From contig OX246746.1 of assembly GCA_945910005.1 (NCBI GenBank), positions 31,739,659 through 31,803,658 on the forward strand: 64,000 bases of DNA. Reading direction: 5' to 3'. The stretch comes from Isoperla grammatica. Lineage: Eukaryota; Arthropoda; Insecta; Plecoptera; Perlodidae. Below the pieces are notes generated by a model. That model searched no databases. It worked only from the letters and a program-made list of their open reading frames with translations, and was not told the DNA's origin. This document shows, in pieces, positions 50,288 through 62,994 of this stretch (position 1 is its first letter; each line of letters opens with the position of its first letter). Both the position numbers and the translations under genes were made by a program.

Positions 50288-52887
50288 ACCGATAGAGGTA
50301 TCTCATGTGATGCTCTAATCCCCGATGGAGGTAGCTCATGTGATGCTCTAATCACCGATAGAGGTAGCTCATGTGATGTTCTAATCGCCGATAGAGGAAG
50401 CTCATGTGATGTTCTAATCGCCGATAGCGGTAGCACATGTGATGTTCTAATCACCAATAGAGGTATCTCATGTGATGTTCTAATCAACGATAGAGGTAGC
50501 TCATATGATGTTCTAATCACCAATAGAGGTATCTCATGTGATGCTCTCACTGACAGCAGTAGCTCATGTGATGCTCTAATCACCGATAGAGAAGGCTCAT
50601 GTGATGTTCTAATCACCAATAGAGGTAGCTCATGTGATGTTCTAATCATCGATAGCGGTATCTCATGTGATGCTCTAATCACCGATAGAGGTAGCTCATA
50701 TGATGTTCTAATCACCGATAGAGGTATCTCATGTGATGTTCTAATCAACGATAGAGGTAGCTCATATGATGTTCTAATCACCAATAGAGGTATCTCATGT
50801 GATGCTCTCACTGACAGCAGTAGCTCATGTGATGCTCTAATCACCGATAGAGAAGGCTCATGTGATGTTCTAATCACCAATAGAGGTAGCTCATGTGATG
50901 TTCTAATCACCAATAGAGGTATCTCATGTGATGTTCTAATCACCAATAGAGGTAGCTCATGTGATGTTCTAATCACCAATAGAGGTATCTCATGTGATGT
51001 TCTAATCACCAATAGAGGTAGCTCATGTGATGTTCTAATCACCAATAGAGGTATCTCATGTGATGCTCTAATCACCGATAGAGGTAGCTCATGTGATGTT
51101 TTAATCACCGATAGAGGTATCTCATGTGATGCTCTAATCAACGATAGAGGTAGCTCATGTGATGTTCTAATCACCGATAGAGGTAGCTCATGTGATGTTC
51201 TTATCGCCAAAAGCGGTTGCTTGTGATGTTCTAATCACCGATGGAGGAAGCTCATGTGATGACCTAATCACCGATAGAGGTTTTTCAAGTGATGTTCTTA
51301 TCACCGATAGAGGTAGCTCATGTGATGTTCTAATCACCGATAGAGGTAGCTCATGTGATATGTTCTAATCACCGATAGCGGTATCTCATGTGATGCTCTA
51401 ATCACCGATAGAGGTAGCTCATGTGATTTTCTAATCACCGATAGAGGTATCTCATGTGATGCTCTAATCACCGATAGAGGTAGCTTATGTGATGACCTAA
51501 TCACCGATAGAGGTATCTCATGTTATGTTGTAATCGCCGATAGAGGTATCTCATGTGATGTTCTAATCACCAATAGAGGTATCTCATGTGATGTTCTAAT
51601 CACCGATAGAGGTAGCTCATGTGATGTTCTAATCACCGATAGAGGTAGCTCATGTGATGTTCTAATCACCGATAGAGGTAGCTCATGTGATGTTCTAATT
51701 ACCGATAGAGGTATCTCATGTGATGTTCTAATCACCAATAGAGGTATCTCATGTGATGTTCTAATCACCGATAGAGGTAGCTCATGTGATGTTCTAATCA
51801 CCGATAGAGGTATCTCATGTGATGCTCTAATCACCGATAGAGGTAGCTCATGTGATGTTCTAATCACCGATAGAGGTAGCTCATGTGATGTTCTTATCGC
51901 CAAAAGCGGTTGCTTGTGATGTTCTAATCACCGATGGAGGAAGCTCATGTGATGACCTAATCACCGATAGAGGTTTTTCAAGTGATGCTCTAATCTCCAA
52001 TAGAGGTATCTCATGTGATGCTCTTATCACCGATAGAGGTAGCTCATGTGATGTTCTAATCACCGATAGAGGTATCTCATGTGATGCTCTAATCACCGAT
52101 AGAGGTATCTCATGTGATGCTCTTATCACCGATAGAGGTAGCTTATGTGATGACCTAATCACCGATAGAGGTATCTCATGTGATGTTCTAATCACCGATA
52201 GAGGTATCTCATGTGATGTTCTAATCACCGATAGAGGTATCTCATGTGATGCTCTAATCACCGATAGAGGTATCTCATGTGATGTTCTAATCACCGATAG
52301 AGGTATCTCATGTAATGCTCTAATCACCCATAGAGGTATCTCATGTGATGCTCTAATCACCGATAGAGGTATCTCATGTGATGTTCTAATCACCGATAGA
52401 GGTATCTCATGTGATGACCTAATCACCGATAGAGGTATCTCATGTGATGCTCTTATCACCGATAGAGGTATCTCATGTGATGCTCTAATCACCGATAGAG
52501 GTTTTTCATGTGATGCTGTAATCTCCAATAGAGGTATCTCATGTGATGATCTAATCACCGATTGAGGTATCTCATGTGATGTTCTAATCACCGATAGAGG
52601 TATCTCATGTGATGTTCTAATCACCGATAGAGGTATCTCATGTGATGATCTAATCACCGATAGAGGTATCTCATGTGATGTTCTAATCACCAATAGAGGT
52701 ATCTCATGTGATGCTCTAATCACCGATAGAGGTTTTTCATGTGATGCTGTAATCTCCAATAGAGGTATCTCATGTGATGCTCTTATCACCGATAGAGGTA
52801 TCTCATGTGATGTTCTAATCACCGATAGAGGTATCTCATGTGATGCTCTTATCACCGATAGAGGTACGTGATACTCTAATTACCGAT
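50288..52887 (+). repeat. 33-bp tandem array, about 78 units, resembling the head of SINE family A
   Basis: The unit is accgatagaggtagctcatg tgatgttctaatc, with common variants tatctc, gctcta and accaatag. The first 18 bases equal the start of the family A SINE (accgatagaggtggctca at 33189), and the rest resembles its cgcgatactctatc after loss of about 10 bases. The last unit has gtacgtgatactctaattac, closer still to the SINE. Block duplications are visible: ttatcgccaaaagcgg recurs at 51201 and 51894 (693 bp, 21 units) and tgacagcagt at 50551 and 50812 (261 bp). Because 33 is a multiple of 3, frames of up to 324 codons on both strands stay open; I do not call them genes. Confidence 0.97.
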
Positions 52888-53684
52888 TTATTTTAAATTA
52901 TATAATTATTATATTTAATTAATAAATACATGATGAGTGTTTAAAGAATTAAACAATAATTCTCCAATTTGCGCACAAAGAAGAAATAAAACATAATCTC
53001 TAGTAAATATTTTTAGTATAATGTCGCTGGTTACTGAGATATAACATTAAATCTTAATCTCAGCAAAATAATGGACACAAGTATTAAATAAAGAGACGAC
53101 TCCATGATTATTGGTATATATAGGCTCTACGCCGTGATTGCAGCATACACATGTAGCAACCTAACCTTAAATCTATAATCTCTCGATTGTAAAATACCTT
53201 CCAACTTTTTTTAATTTTTTAATAACCTGCACAACCGATGTACAAATTAACCTGTGAAATTTTAAAGACAAACAATAATTTCAAATGTGTAATTTTGTTT
53301 TCTTGAGTTAAAGATGAAATGTTTATTTGGTTTTAAAGTTACGTTTAAATATCTTACCTAGCACGTATAACTATTCAAATGCTCATACGTGCTCCAACAA
53401 CCTTAACCACACCGTACACGTACATTGTAATACCTTCTCTTAACAACCTGTTTGTAATAAAAAATAGTGCAAAAGCTGTTTTCTTTTAGCCTCTTTGTAT
53501 GGATGGATCTTATCCAACGCATCACTGCTCACAATTACGATTTAATTGTTTCCACGATAAATGTAGTAGTTTTTTTTATGAACAGGTCTATTAAGTTCAT
53601 CGTAACAGCTTTCATCTTCACTATAAACTGTCGACAGTTCATCAACAGGATAACATAGGTGGTTATACTTGGATGGGTCACATC
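52888..53684. other. AT-rich spacer between two large arrays
   Basis: This holds unique AT-rich DNA. A 63-codon plus frame (53467-53658) with hydrophobic segments ends just before the 45-bp array. It is not continuous with the array frame and is unrecognised. Confidence 0.4.
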
Positions 53685-56600
53685 GGATGCAGGTTGGCGA
53701 ACCCCTCAGCTTGACAGGAGTTACACGTGGGATACAGGTTGGCGAACCCCTCAGCTTGACAGGAGTTACACGTGGGATACAGGTTGGTGAACCCCTCAGC
53801 TTGACAGGAGTTACACGTGGGATACAGGTTGGCGAACCCCTCAGCTTGACAGGAGTTACACATGGGATACAGGTTGGCGAACCCCTCAGCTTGACAGGAG
53901 TTACACGTGGGATACAGGTTGGCGAACCCCTCAGCTTGACAGGAGTTACACGTGGGATACAGGTTGGTGAACCCCTCAGCTTGACAGGAGTTACACATGG
54001 GATACAGGTTGGCGAACCCCTCAGCTTGATAGGAGTTACACGTGGGATACAGGTTGGTGAACCCCTCGGCTTGACAGGAGTTACACGTGGGATACAGGTT
54101 GGCGAACCTCTCAGCTTGACAGGAGTTACACATGGGATACAGGTTGGTGAACCCCTCAGCTTGACAGGAGTTACACGTGGGATACAGGTTGGTGAACCCC
54201 TTGGCTTGACAGGAGTTACACGTGGGATACAGGTTGGTGAACCCCTCAGCTTGACAGGAGTTACACGTGGGATACAGGTTGGTGAACCCCTCAGCTTGAC
54301 AGGAGTTACACATGGGATACAGGTTGGCGAACCCCTCAGCTTGATAGGAGTTACACGTGGGATACAGGTTGGTGAACCCCTCGGCTTGACAGGAGTTACA
54401 CGTGGGATACAGGTTGGCGAACCTCTCAGCTTGACAGGAGTTACACATGGGATACAGGTTGGTGAACCCCTCAGCTTGACAGGAGTTACACGTGGGATAC
54501 AGGTTGGTGAACCCCTTGGCTTGACAGGAGTTACACGTGGGATACAGGTTGGTGAACCCCTCAGCTTGACAGGAGTTACACGTGGGATACAGGTTGGTGA
54601 ACCCCTCAGCTTGACAGGAGTTACACGTGGGATACAGGTTGGCGAACCCCTCAGCTTGACAGGAGTTACACATGGGATACAGGTTGGCGAACCCCTCAGC
54701 TTGACAGGAGTTACACGTGGGATACAGGTTGGCGAACCCCTCAGCTTGACAGGAGTTACACGTGGGATACAGGTTGGTGAACCCCTCAGCTTGACAGGAG
54801 TTACACATGGGATACAGGTTGGCGAACCCCTCAGCTTGATAGGAGTTACACGTGGGATACAGGTTGGTGAACCCCTCGGCTTGACAGGAGTTACACGTGG
54901 GATACAGGTTGGCGAACCTCTCAGCTTGACAGGAGTTACACATGGGATACAGGTTGGTGAACCCCTCAGCTTGACAGGAGTTACACGTGGGATACAGGTT
55001 GGTGAACCCCTTGGCTTGACAGGAGTTACACGTGGGATACAGGTTGGTGAACCCCTCAGCTTGACAGGAGTTACACGTGGGATACAGGTTGGTGAACCCC
55101 TCAGCTTGACAGGAGTTACACATGGGATACAGGTTGGCGAACCCCTCAGCTTGATAGGAGTTACACGTGGGATACAGGTTGGTGAACCCCTCGGCTTGAC
55201 AGGAGTTACACGTGGGATACAGGTTGGCGAACCTCTCAGCTTGACAGGAGTTACACATGGGATACAGGTTGGTGAACCCCTCAGCTTGACAGGAGTTACA
55301 CGTGGGATACAGGTTGGTGAACCCCTTGGCTTGACAGGAGTTACACGTGGGATACAGGTTGGTGAACCCCTTGGCTTGACAGGAGTTACACGTGGGATAC
55401 AGGTTGGTGAACCCCTCAGCTTGACAGGAGTTACACGTGGGATACAGGTTGGTGAACCCCTCAGCTTGACAGGAGTTACACATGGGATACAGGTTGGCGA
55501 ACCCCTCAGCTTGATAGGAGTTACACGTGGGATACAGGTTGGTGAACCCCTCGGCTTGACAGGAGTTACACGTGGGATACAGGTTGGCGAACCTCTCAGC
55601 TTGACAGGAGTTACACATGGGATACAGGTTGGTGAACCCCTCAGCTTGACAGGAGTTACACGTGGGATACAGGTTGGTGAACCCCTTGGCTTGACAGGAG
55701 TTACACGTGGGATACAGGTTGGTGAACCCCTCAGCTTGACAGGAGTTACACGTGGGATACAGGTTGGTGAACCCCTCAGCTTGACAGGAGTTACACGTGG
55801 GATACAGGTTGGCGAACCCCTCAGCTTGACAGGAGTTACACATGGGATACAGGTTGGCGAACCCCTCAGCTTGACAGGAGTTACACGTGGGATACAGGTT
55901 GGCGAACCCCTCAGCTTGACAGGAGTTACACGTGGGATACAGGTTGGTGAACCCCTCAGCTTGACAGGAGTTACACATGGGATACAGGTTGGCGAACCCC
56001 TCAGCTTGATAGGAGTTACACGTGGGATACAGGTTGGTGAACCCCTCGGCTTGACAGGAGTTACACGTGGGATACAGGTTGGCGAACCTCTCAGCTTGAC
56101 AGGAGTTACACATGGGATACAGGTTGGTGAACCCCTCAGCTTGACAGGAGTTACACGTGGGATACAGGTTGGTGAACCCCTTGGCTTGACAGGAGTTACA
56201 CGTGGGATACAGGTTGGTGAACCCCTCAGCTTGACAGGAGTTACACGTGGGATACAGGTTGGTGAACCCCTCAGCTTGACAGGAGTTACACATGGGATAC
56301 AGGTTGGCGAACCCCTCAGCTTGATAGGAGTTACACGTGGGATACAGGTTGGTGAACCCCTCGGCTTGACAGGAGTTACACGTGGGATACAGGTTGGCGA
56401 ACCTCTCAGCTTGACAGGAGTTACACATGGGATACAGGTTGGTGAACCCCTCAGCTTGACAGGAGTTACACGTGGGATACAGGTTGGTGAACCCCTTGGC
56501 TTGACAGGAGTTACACGTGGGATACAGGTTGGTGAACCCCTCAGCTTGACAGGAGTTACACGTGGGATACAGGTTGGTGAACCCCTCAGCTTGACAGGAG

Positions 56601-58078
56601 TTACACGTGGGATACAGGTTGGTGAACCCCTCAGCTTGACAGGAGTTACACGTGGGATACAGGTTGGTGAACCCCTCAGCTTGATAGGAGTTACACGTGG
56701 GATACAGGTTGGTGAACCCCTCAGCTTGATAGGAGTTACACGTGGGATACAGGTTGGTGAACCCCTCGGCTTGACAGGAGTTACACGTGGGATACAGGTT
56801 GGCGAACCTCTCAGCTTGACAGGAGTTACACATGGGATACAGGTTGGTGAACCCCTCAGCTTGACAGGAGTTACACGTGGGATACAGGTTGGTGAACCCC
56901 TCAGCTTGACAGGAGTTACACGTGGGATACAGGTTGGTGAACCCCTCAGCTTGACAGGAGTTACACGTGGGATACAGGTTGGTGAACCCCTCGGCTTGAC
57001 AGGAGTTACACGTGGGATACAGGTTGGCGAACCCCTCAGCTTGACAGGAGTTACACGTGGGATACAGGTTGGTGAACCCCTCAGCTTGACAGGAGTTACA
57101 CGTGGGATACAGGTTGGTGAACCCCTCAGCTTGACAGGAGTTACACGTGGGATACAGGTTGGTGAACCCCTCAGCTTGACAGGAGTTACACGTGGGATGC
57201 AGGTTGGTGAACCCCTCAGCTTGACAGGAGTTACACGTGGGATACAGGTTGGTGAACCTCTCGGCTTGACAGGAGTTACACGTGGGATACAGGTTGGTGA
57301 ACCCCTCAGCTTGACAGGAGTTACACGTGGGATACAGGTTGGTGAACCCCTCGGCTTGACAGGAGTTACACGTGGGATACAGGTTGGTCAACCCCTCGGC
57401 TTGACAGGAGTTACACGTGGGATACAGGTTGGTGAACCCCTCAGCTTGACAGGAGTTACACGTGGGATACAGGTTGGCGAACCCCTCAGCTTGACAGGAG
57501 TTACACGTGGGATACAGGTTGGTGAACCCCTCGGCTTGACAGGAGTTACACGTGGGATACAGGTTGGTGAACCCCTCGGCTTGACAGGAGTTACACGTGG
57601 GATGCAGGTTGGTGAACCCCTCGGCTTGACAGGAGTTACACGTGGGATACAGGTTGGCGAACCTCTCAGCTTGACAGGAGTTACACGTGGGATACAGGTT
57701 GGTGAACCCCTCGGCTTGACAGGAGTTACACGTGGGATACAGGTTGGTCAACCCCTCGGCTTGACAGGAGTTACACGTGGGATACAGGTTGGTGAACCCC
57801 TCAGCTTGACAGGAGTTACACGTGGGATACAGGTTGGCGAACCTCTCAGCTTGACAGGAGTTACACGTGGGATACAGGTTGGCGAACCCCTCAGCTTGAC
57901 AGGAGTTACACGTGGGATACAGGTTGGTGAACCCCTCGGCTTGACAGGAGTTACACGTGGGATACAGGTTGGTGAACCCCTCAGCTTGACAGGAGTTACA
58001 CGTGGGATACAGGTTGGCGAACCTCTCAGCTTGACAGGAGTTACACGTGGGATACAGGTTGGTGAACCCAACCCCTCG
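53685..58078 (+). repeat. 45-bp tandem array, about 97 units, indel-free, open on both strands
   Basis: The unit is gggatacaggttggtgaacc cctcagcttgacaggagtta cacgt. Phase holds to 45 bp across nearly 4.4 kb. Variants are mostly transitions at CpG sites: ggcga/ggtga, ctcggc/ctcagc/cttggc, cacgtg/cacatg. Others are cccctc/cctctc, gacagg/gatagg, gatac/gatgc and rare ggtgaac/ggtcaac. A 1170-bp (26-unit) block is duplicated: the segment from 54421 repeats from 55591, and the cctctc markers at 54421, 54916 and 55231 recur at 55591, 56086 and 56401. The plus frame would encode GIQVGEPLSLTGVTR repeats and the minus frame NSCQAEGFTNLYPTC repeats. The plus frame is entered at a TTG (53669); its first ATG is inside the first unit (53687). 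Changes fall at all codon positions, so coding is unlikely. Confidence 0.97.
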
Positions 58079-58434
58079 AATTGGAAATAACCAAACATTG
58101 ATGTGACAGGATAGGATCCACATTGGCAAGCTGACAGTACCGCTGTTTTTTCTTCCATGCACTGAAGACTTGTATGCAGTTTGGTCTGGTGGTAAAAAGA
58201 TGCAGATACAGGTCGAGTGCTAATTCGCCTATCGCATGCAGAGCGCTGTACTTATTAGGCAACAACATCTGGCTGAATGAATATTAACTACTGCATTTCT
58301 TCCTTTCTTTGTTTTACTTGTGTTGCCGCTTGCACGTGGGGAGCGTTGCACGCAACACGGTGGAATTATTTCTTGCCAATTTTTCTAATACCGGAATTTT
58401 ACTGAGCGTTCATAACCTCATCTATTTTACTGAC
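58079..58434. other. Spacer after the 45-bp array
   Basis: This holds unique mixed-composition sequence, GC-richer than most of the window. The minus frame that crosses it (58041-58268) overlaps the array edge and is unrecognised. Confidence 0.4.
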
Positions 58435-58515
58435 ATAGGGAGCTCAGCGGTACCATTTGACTTTTATTCGGAATCCGGAGATCGCGAGGTTGGAGTACAG
58501 AGTACGCCACCTGCA
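58435..58515 (+). mobile_element. SINE family A head fragment
   Basis: It has tgacatagggagctcagcgg followed by taccatttgac, which fits the family A box (tagctcagcggtaagacg). Next come gagatcgcgaggttggagta, a decayed counterpart of ggaggtcgccggttcgatt. The body and tail are not recognisable. Confidence 0.5.
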
Positions 58516-59031
58516 ATCGTGCTTAGATGTTTTTTGTTGAACACAAATTTAATTTCTTCCTAAACGACATTTAAAATTGTACAAGATATTTTAAGTTTGA
58601 GTAAAAACCTCCACCCTCATATAGTTATGTGACCACCGCCCAGCATAACAAGTATGAATGATTATAAATAACATAGTATGAAATGAATAAATATGATGTG
58701 ATTGTCGGGTTGTCATGGGGGTGAGGGGTGGTTACATAGCGATGGAGGGGAGCAGCAGGGGAGCCTCAAACTAAGAAAATCTCGTGTATATTAGCAAATT
58801 GTTTTTTTTATAATTATTCCTACAATAGTTTTATGTCAGTGACCTGAATATTGAAGCCTTAACGTTTCGATTTATTGGTAATAATGATGACCATCATCAT
58901 ATTATCATCATCAGTTATTATCACCAACAATAAATTGAAAGGTATAGAAAGAGCTCAATTTATTGATGTTATTTTTAATAATAATAATAATTATTACTAT
59001 TCGTATTTTATCGAACCAGTTCACGAATTGT

Positions 59032-59069
59032 CCCGACGAAGGTAGATATGACTTGGTCGAAACGTCGAG
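59032..59069 (+). ncRNA. Hammerhead-like hairpin-GAAAC motif, copy 2 (candidate)
   Basis: It reads cccgacgaaggtagatatga, then cttggtcgaaacgtcgag. cgac pairs with gtcg, and aag with ctt, to give a hairpin directly before or overlapping GAAAC. The start (ccgacgaag) fits CUGANGA at GANGA but not at the first two bases. A decayed ribozyme or an unrelated conserved 3'-end motif of a retroelement are both possible. Confidence 0.22.
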
Positions 59070-60366
59070 TCTCTGACACATTTCCAGCTTATCGGATGAA
59101 GATAAGTGGATGAGTGGAAGCCTCATAATGTAAGACTTTCTCGTCAACCATACGAGGACGGAATTATAAACAACAGATGAAATGACACACCAATATGATA
59201 AGAATTGATTTCTTAGATGATCCGTATGTTACTTGGCAAAGAATTTCGGTGCATGCGTGGGAGGTAGAAGATAACAAGCACTGCCTATCGTACGAAGTCA
59301 TGATTTCGGGTGGGTTGTACTCGTAGCGTGGCACAAACATACACACATGTTGCCTCTACTATATTTAAAATCTAATCATACCCTTCAATTATGTTCTTTA
59401 GTTTTTTTCGAGCCTCAAAATGGATCCAAATAAAGTTAAAAACCGATCCCGCTCTTAAATAAAGTTGTCCATACTTTTCTTACGCGTTTGTTTTTCGAGT
59501 AGTTTTTCGATTGTCACTCTATCGTCATTATTCGGTAACTCCACATTTCAAACGTCCCTAATCTATTTTTTCCCTTATGATATAGGATAGCCTATGTTTC
59601 ACATCAATACACTACAACATATAAAATGATGTTCACCAGTTACTTCCTAGTCCCAACATATTTTATGCATCTCGATGGAAAAGTTACCATTTTAGCCAGT
59701 GCTATTCTGCCTATTAGTCTCATTTTCTTCTTTCATAAATTTTGTTTACCTAAGTAGCAAAATTCTTTAACTTCTCCTCCGCATCACTACCTATTTTACC
59801 TGCCAATAATTATTCCTTACATATTTCTTCCACAGTTGTTTCGATTCAGTTCTCCTTCATATTATAATTATTTCCTAGGACCTTGTCCATTTCTAATCTT
59901 AAGTTATATATGAATATATTATGTTTAAAGACATGTTTTCAAACCTAATATATTCGATCTGTAAAAGCTTACGGTAAAATGTGAGTATACGGTACCTCTT
60001 TCCACATATTTGCATTCACCTAACATTATAAAATAGCGGCCGCATTAATTATAATGATTGCATTAATCAAATTATTAATAACATTAAATAGTGCCACAAT
60101 ATGTAGGAACATTACTGAATAGGCATTGTTGATTCTGACATCTGTCCGCAGGTGTTCGCACTGTCCAATCACTGATTCATGTGTTTCATATTATTTGAAA
60201 TATAGATCTTTGATTGGTTATCGCTCACTCGTCGATGGTGTTCGGAGCCTACAGGGTTGGTTTAGTCGCTTTAAAAGTAAAGCCCCCCACTGAAAACCAG
60301 TCTTGTTACTGAGTGGGTAGACTCTACAAATACGATTTTATTTTTTAAAATTATAACCTGTGCAAA

Positions 60367-60402
60367 GGGGAAGAAAGGCTGATATGAGCCGAAACTTGGG
60401 GC
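60367..60402 (+). ncRNA. Hammerhead-like hairpin-GAAAC motif, copy 3 (candidate)
   Basis: It reads ggggaagaaa, then the hairpin ggct-gatatg-agcc, then GAAACTTGGGG. GAAGA matches the GANGA part of the core CUGANGA, while the preceding CU is GG. As in the copy at 33687, the stem closes directly on GAAAC. Stems I and III are not verified. Confidence 0.25.
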
Positions 60403-62506
60403 TTGTATGACCCATCTAAATACTGTTTATAATATATGGATCTCTGGGGTATTGTGACGTTCGACTGTTTCATATTTAGGCCGCGAAACGTCGAACATCA
60501 TCGCAACAATGAAACGACGCACAAGACCATAAATGATACAATTAACTGATAAAAAAAAAACGTCACTTTGGCTAACATTCCTAGGGCATTAAACTCTATG
60601 AAATGTATGGTGAGTGACAGATAAAATATTCCGGTTTGAGTAATGGCTTCAATGTAGAGTTGTAAGGAGATTGTCACGTAATTGGATGCAAGTAACTGAC
60701 ATTTTATGAGAAGAATTCAATGTTTAACAAAACATATTCCGTCAGTCAGCTTTGTTGTATTGTCATGCGATTTGTTTTATACTAAGAAGAACTATTTACA
60801 GTTGTGCAGGCAATTACGTTTTTTTAGACTCAACTCGATCAATGTACATTGTACAAAGTAATCGCGGTATGTAGTGATGTAAAACGTTGATGTACATCAA
60901 TATCGATTGAAATAAATAACTTAACAGGGGAAAATAAAAAATATAGAATAATATACGGATACATTTTAAAAATCTATTGCATATTTCATACACATTACCG
61001 TTTTTGTACTTTATTCCTATAAACAAGATAATAGATATGGTTGAATTGACGTTGGTTTCTCTTGCAGGTTCCGTTAAATAAATTAAATGTTTCTTAAGTA
61101 TCGTATATTTTATATTTTAATTTAGAAATGTGTAATATTAATAGCTACTCGTTCAAAACCACATTAACTATACAACCTAAACACTAAAAATTCTCCAGAT
61201 TTGATCGTAAAATTGAAATCAAAGCTGTAGCAAAGTTCACCACTTTTGAGAGTTCTGCTGCTGCCCGGTCGATTGTAAAGATTAATAATTATTTAATATA
61301 ACTTTTATCAGATCTCTAATTACTTAAAAACTAAAAATGCCCCTCCATGCATGAAGGAAATTGTTTACGCATAGTTGCATGATATGAGTTAACAGATGAA
61401 AGTTTTCAAGATTCCACCGGGGAATGTGATAATGATATGAAAACATTACAGATGAGCCAAGGTCTTTGCCCTTCCTCATTACTGCACTAAAGTAAAACTA
61501 TCACTGTCATTAGTTGAACGATTCTATAGTAACCAATAAAAACTCCTAAGAGCTACTCAGTTCCCTGTATTTCAGAGTTGGACCAAACAGTAACTGTTTT
61601 TCTTGTCATCACGCACAGGTAAAATAATTATCGTTTCAACAATGGTCGCCGTATGAACGAACGCCTATTTTGCGTGGAGTGAAACGATGACCATCCAGTG
61701 TCAAAACTAAGTCAGCGCGCACTTTTTCAAATCGGCAAGAACAAAACATGTTCCCCCTTCTGTTTAATTGAAATCACGGAAATGTTATTTAAGTGTAAAA
61801 CTCCCTACGCTGTTATTGGGACATCTTTGGATGTTCGTTAGTTTTTCATATAACAAACAAAAAGATGTGGCCGTAGCGTAGTGTATCATCATTAGTACAC
61901 CAGCCCAGGACGTTTTGCTTACAAAAAAGGTCGGCGCATTTTGACTTTGGAATATGATAAAACAACGTTACCTGAGTTGTATTTATTTCATCAGGTGCTT
62001 AACTGGCAAAAGGGCCAAACACGCCGCCATCTTGGATTTTATATCATTCACACTAATTGCTATAAAAACCAAAATGCTAGACCAACTTTAAAATACTTTA
62101 ATATTTTATATTATTGATTTCAATAGCAATAAATTTGTGTAGGCAATTGCCAAATTTTGTTGTTATATTATACATTTAAAAAACATTTTCCTACTCAATG
62201 TTTTTAGTTTCGGAATGATATGCTTATAATTTTTATGGAAGCGTATTAAATGAAAAAGTACTTCATCTTAACGTTTTCGATAGCTTTTTAAAAAAATAAT
62301 GCAATCAAATCCAAGTCTCTATATAGATTACGTCCCGAGATATCAAGCTACGCTCTCTTGCCGCGCTCGGCGCTTGCCCAAGCCAGGCGCCGAGCGGTGC
62401 GCGTGTGGTCTATGTAGTCTTTCCTTTCTTCTGATTTTGAGTTTATTTGAATTGAATTATGTCGTTAGCTTTGGTTAAATTATTTCAAATTCCAGGAATT
62501 TACTTA

Positions 62507-62570
62507 CCCCCCCCCCCCAACACCCCCCCCCCCCCCTTTACCGCTCTCTTTACTTACCCCCCCCCCCCCC
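62507..62570. repeat. Three poly(C) runs in a short duplicated segment
   Basis: C runs at 62507-62518, 62523-62536 and 62557-62570 are separated by aaca and by tttaccgctctctttactta. The segment tttaccgctc with ttacttac recurs two to three times (to 62593), so this is a small tandem duplication with C-run expansion. The overlapping 60-codon frame is proline-rich only because of these runs. Confidence 0.9.
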
Positions 62571-62994
62571 TTTACCGCTCTATTTACTTACCAAGCTCTC
62601 AGACAATGCTGGATGCAGCGTGCGATTTGTATTGCGAGTAGACCATCGAAAGACAATGAATTCGATATAATTTTCGGTTATTGAAATTTTTTTAGGGTTA
62701 TAGCCACAAACGGTAACTGCTTACAATTTCTTACGCTTATGACTAATTAAACAAATTGTGTTTGACAATTTCCAGAGAAAACTTTTTTTATTTTACAGAG
62801 TTTGAACAGAGAAACAGATATTGACAATTGACAAGAGATTGACAACAAAGATACACTGACAAACAGAGTCAATGTCAATAGCATTAAAGTCAATGCTAAA
62901 TATTTAAATTTAAAAATTTTCATCAGTTTGATTATCCCAGTACAATGCGTCGTTCATATTATCCATGGAATCAAAGCTCACTACTATTTAGTAC

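Larger units (their letters stand above)
58516..62506. other. About 4 kb of AT-rich DNA without a recognised gene
   Basis: Contents include AATAATAATAATTATT-type runs (about 58975-58998), ATC/ATG-rich repeats (58885-58920), two hairpin-GAAAC motifs (listed separately) and a GC-rich patch at 62355-62402. The segment ggccgtagcgtagtgtatca (61868) could be a tRNA-like SINE remnant. Open frames of 60-84 codons are unrecognised. Confidence 0.4.

Noticed and set aside
50236..52855. Repeat proteins (RTSHELPLSVI-type and DRGISCDVLIT-type) in the 33-bp array
   Set aside because: The unit length is a multiple of 3 and both strands are open, as expected of a satellite. The SINE-head similarity explains the sequence better.
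53669..58162. Giant proteins of about 1470-1490 codons on both strands of the 45-bp array
   Set aside because: A 45-bp indel-free unit keeps frames open on both strands automatically. The plus frame starts at TTG, unit changes fall on all codon positions, and no non-repeat domain is attached.
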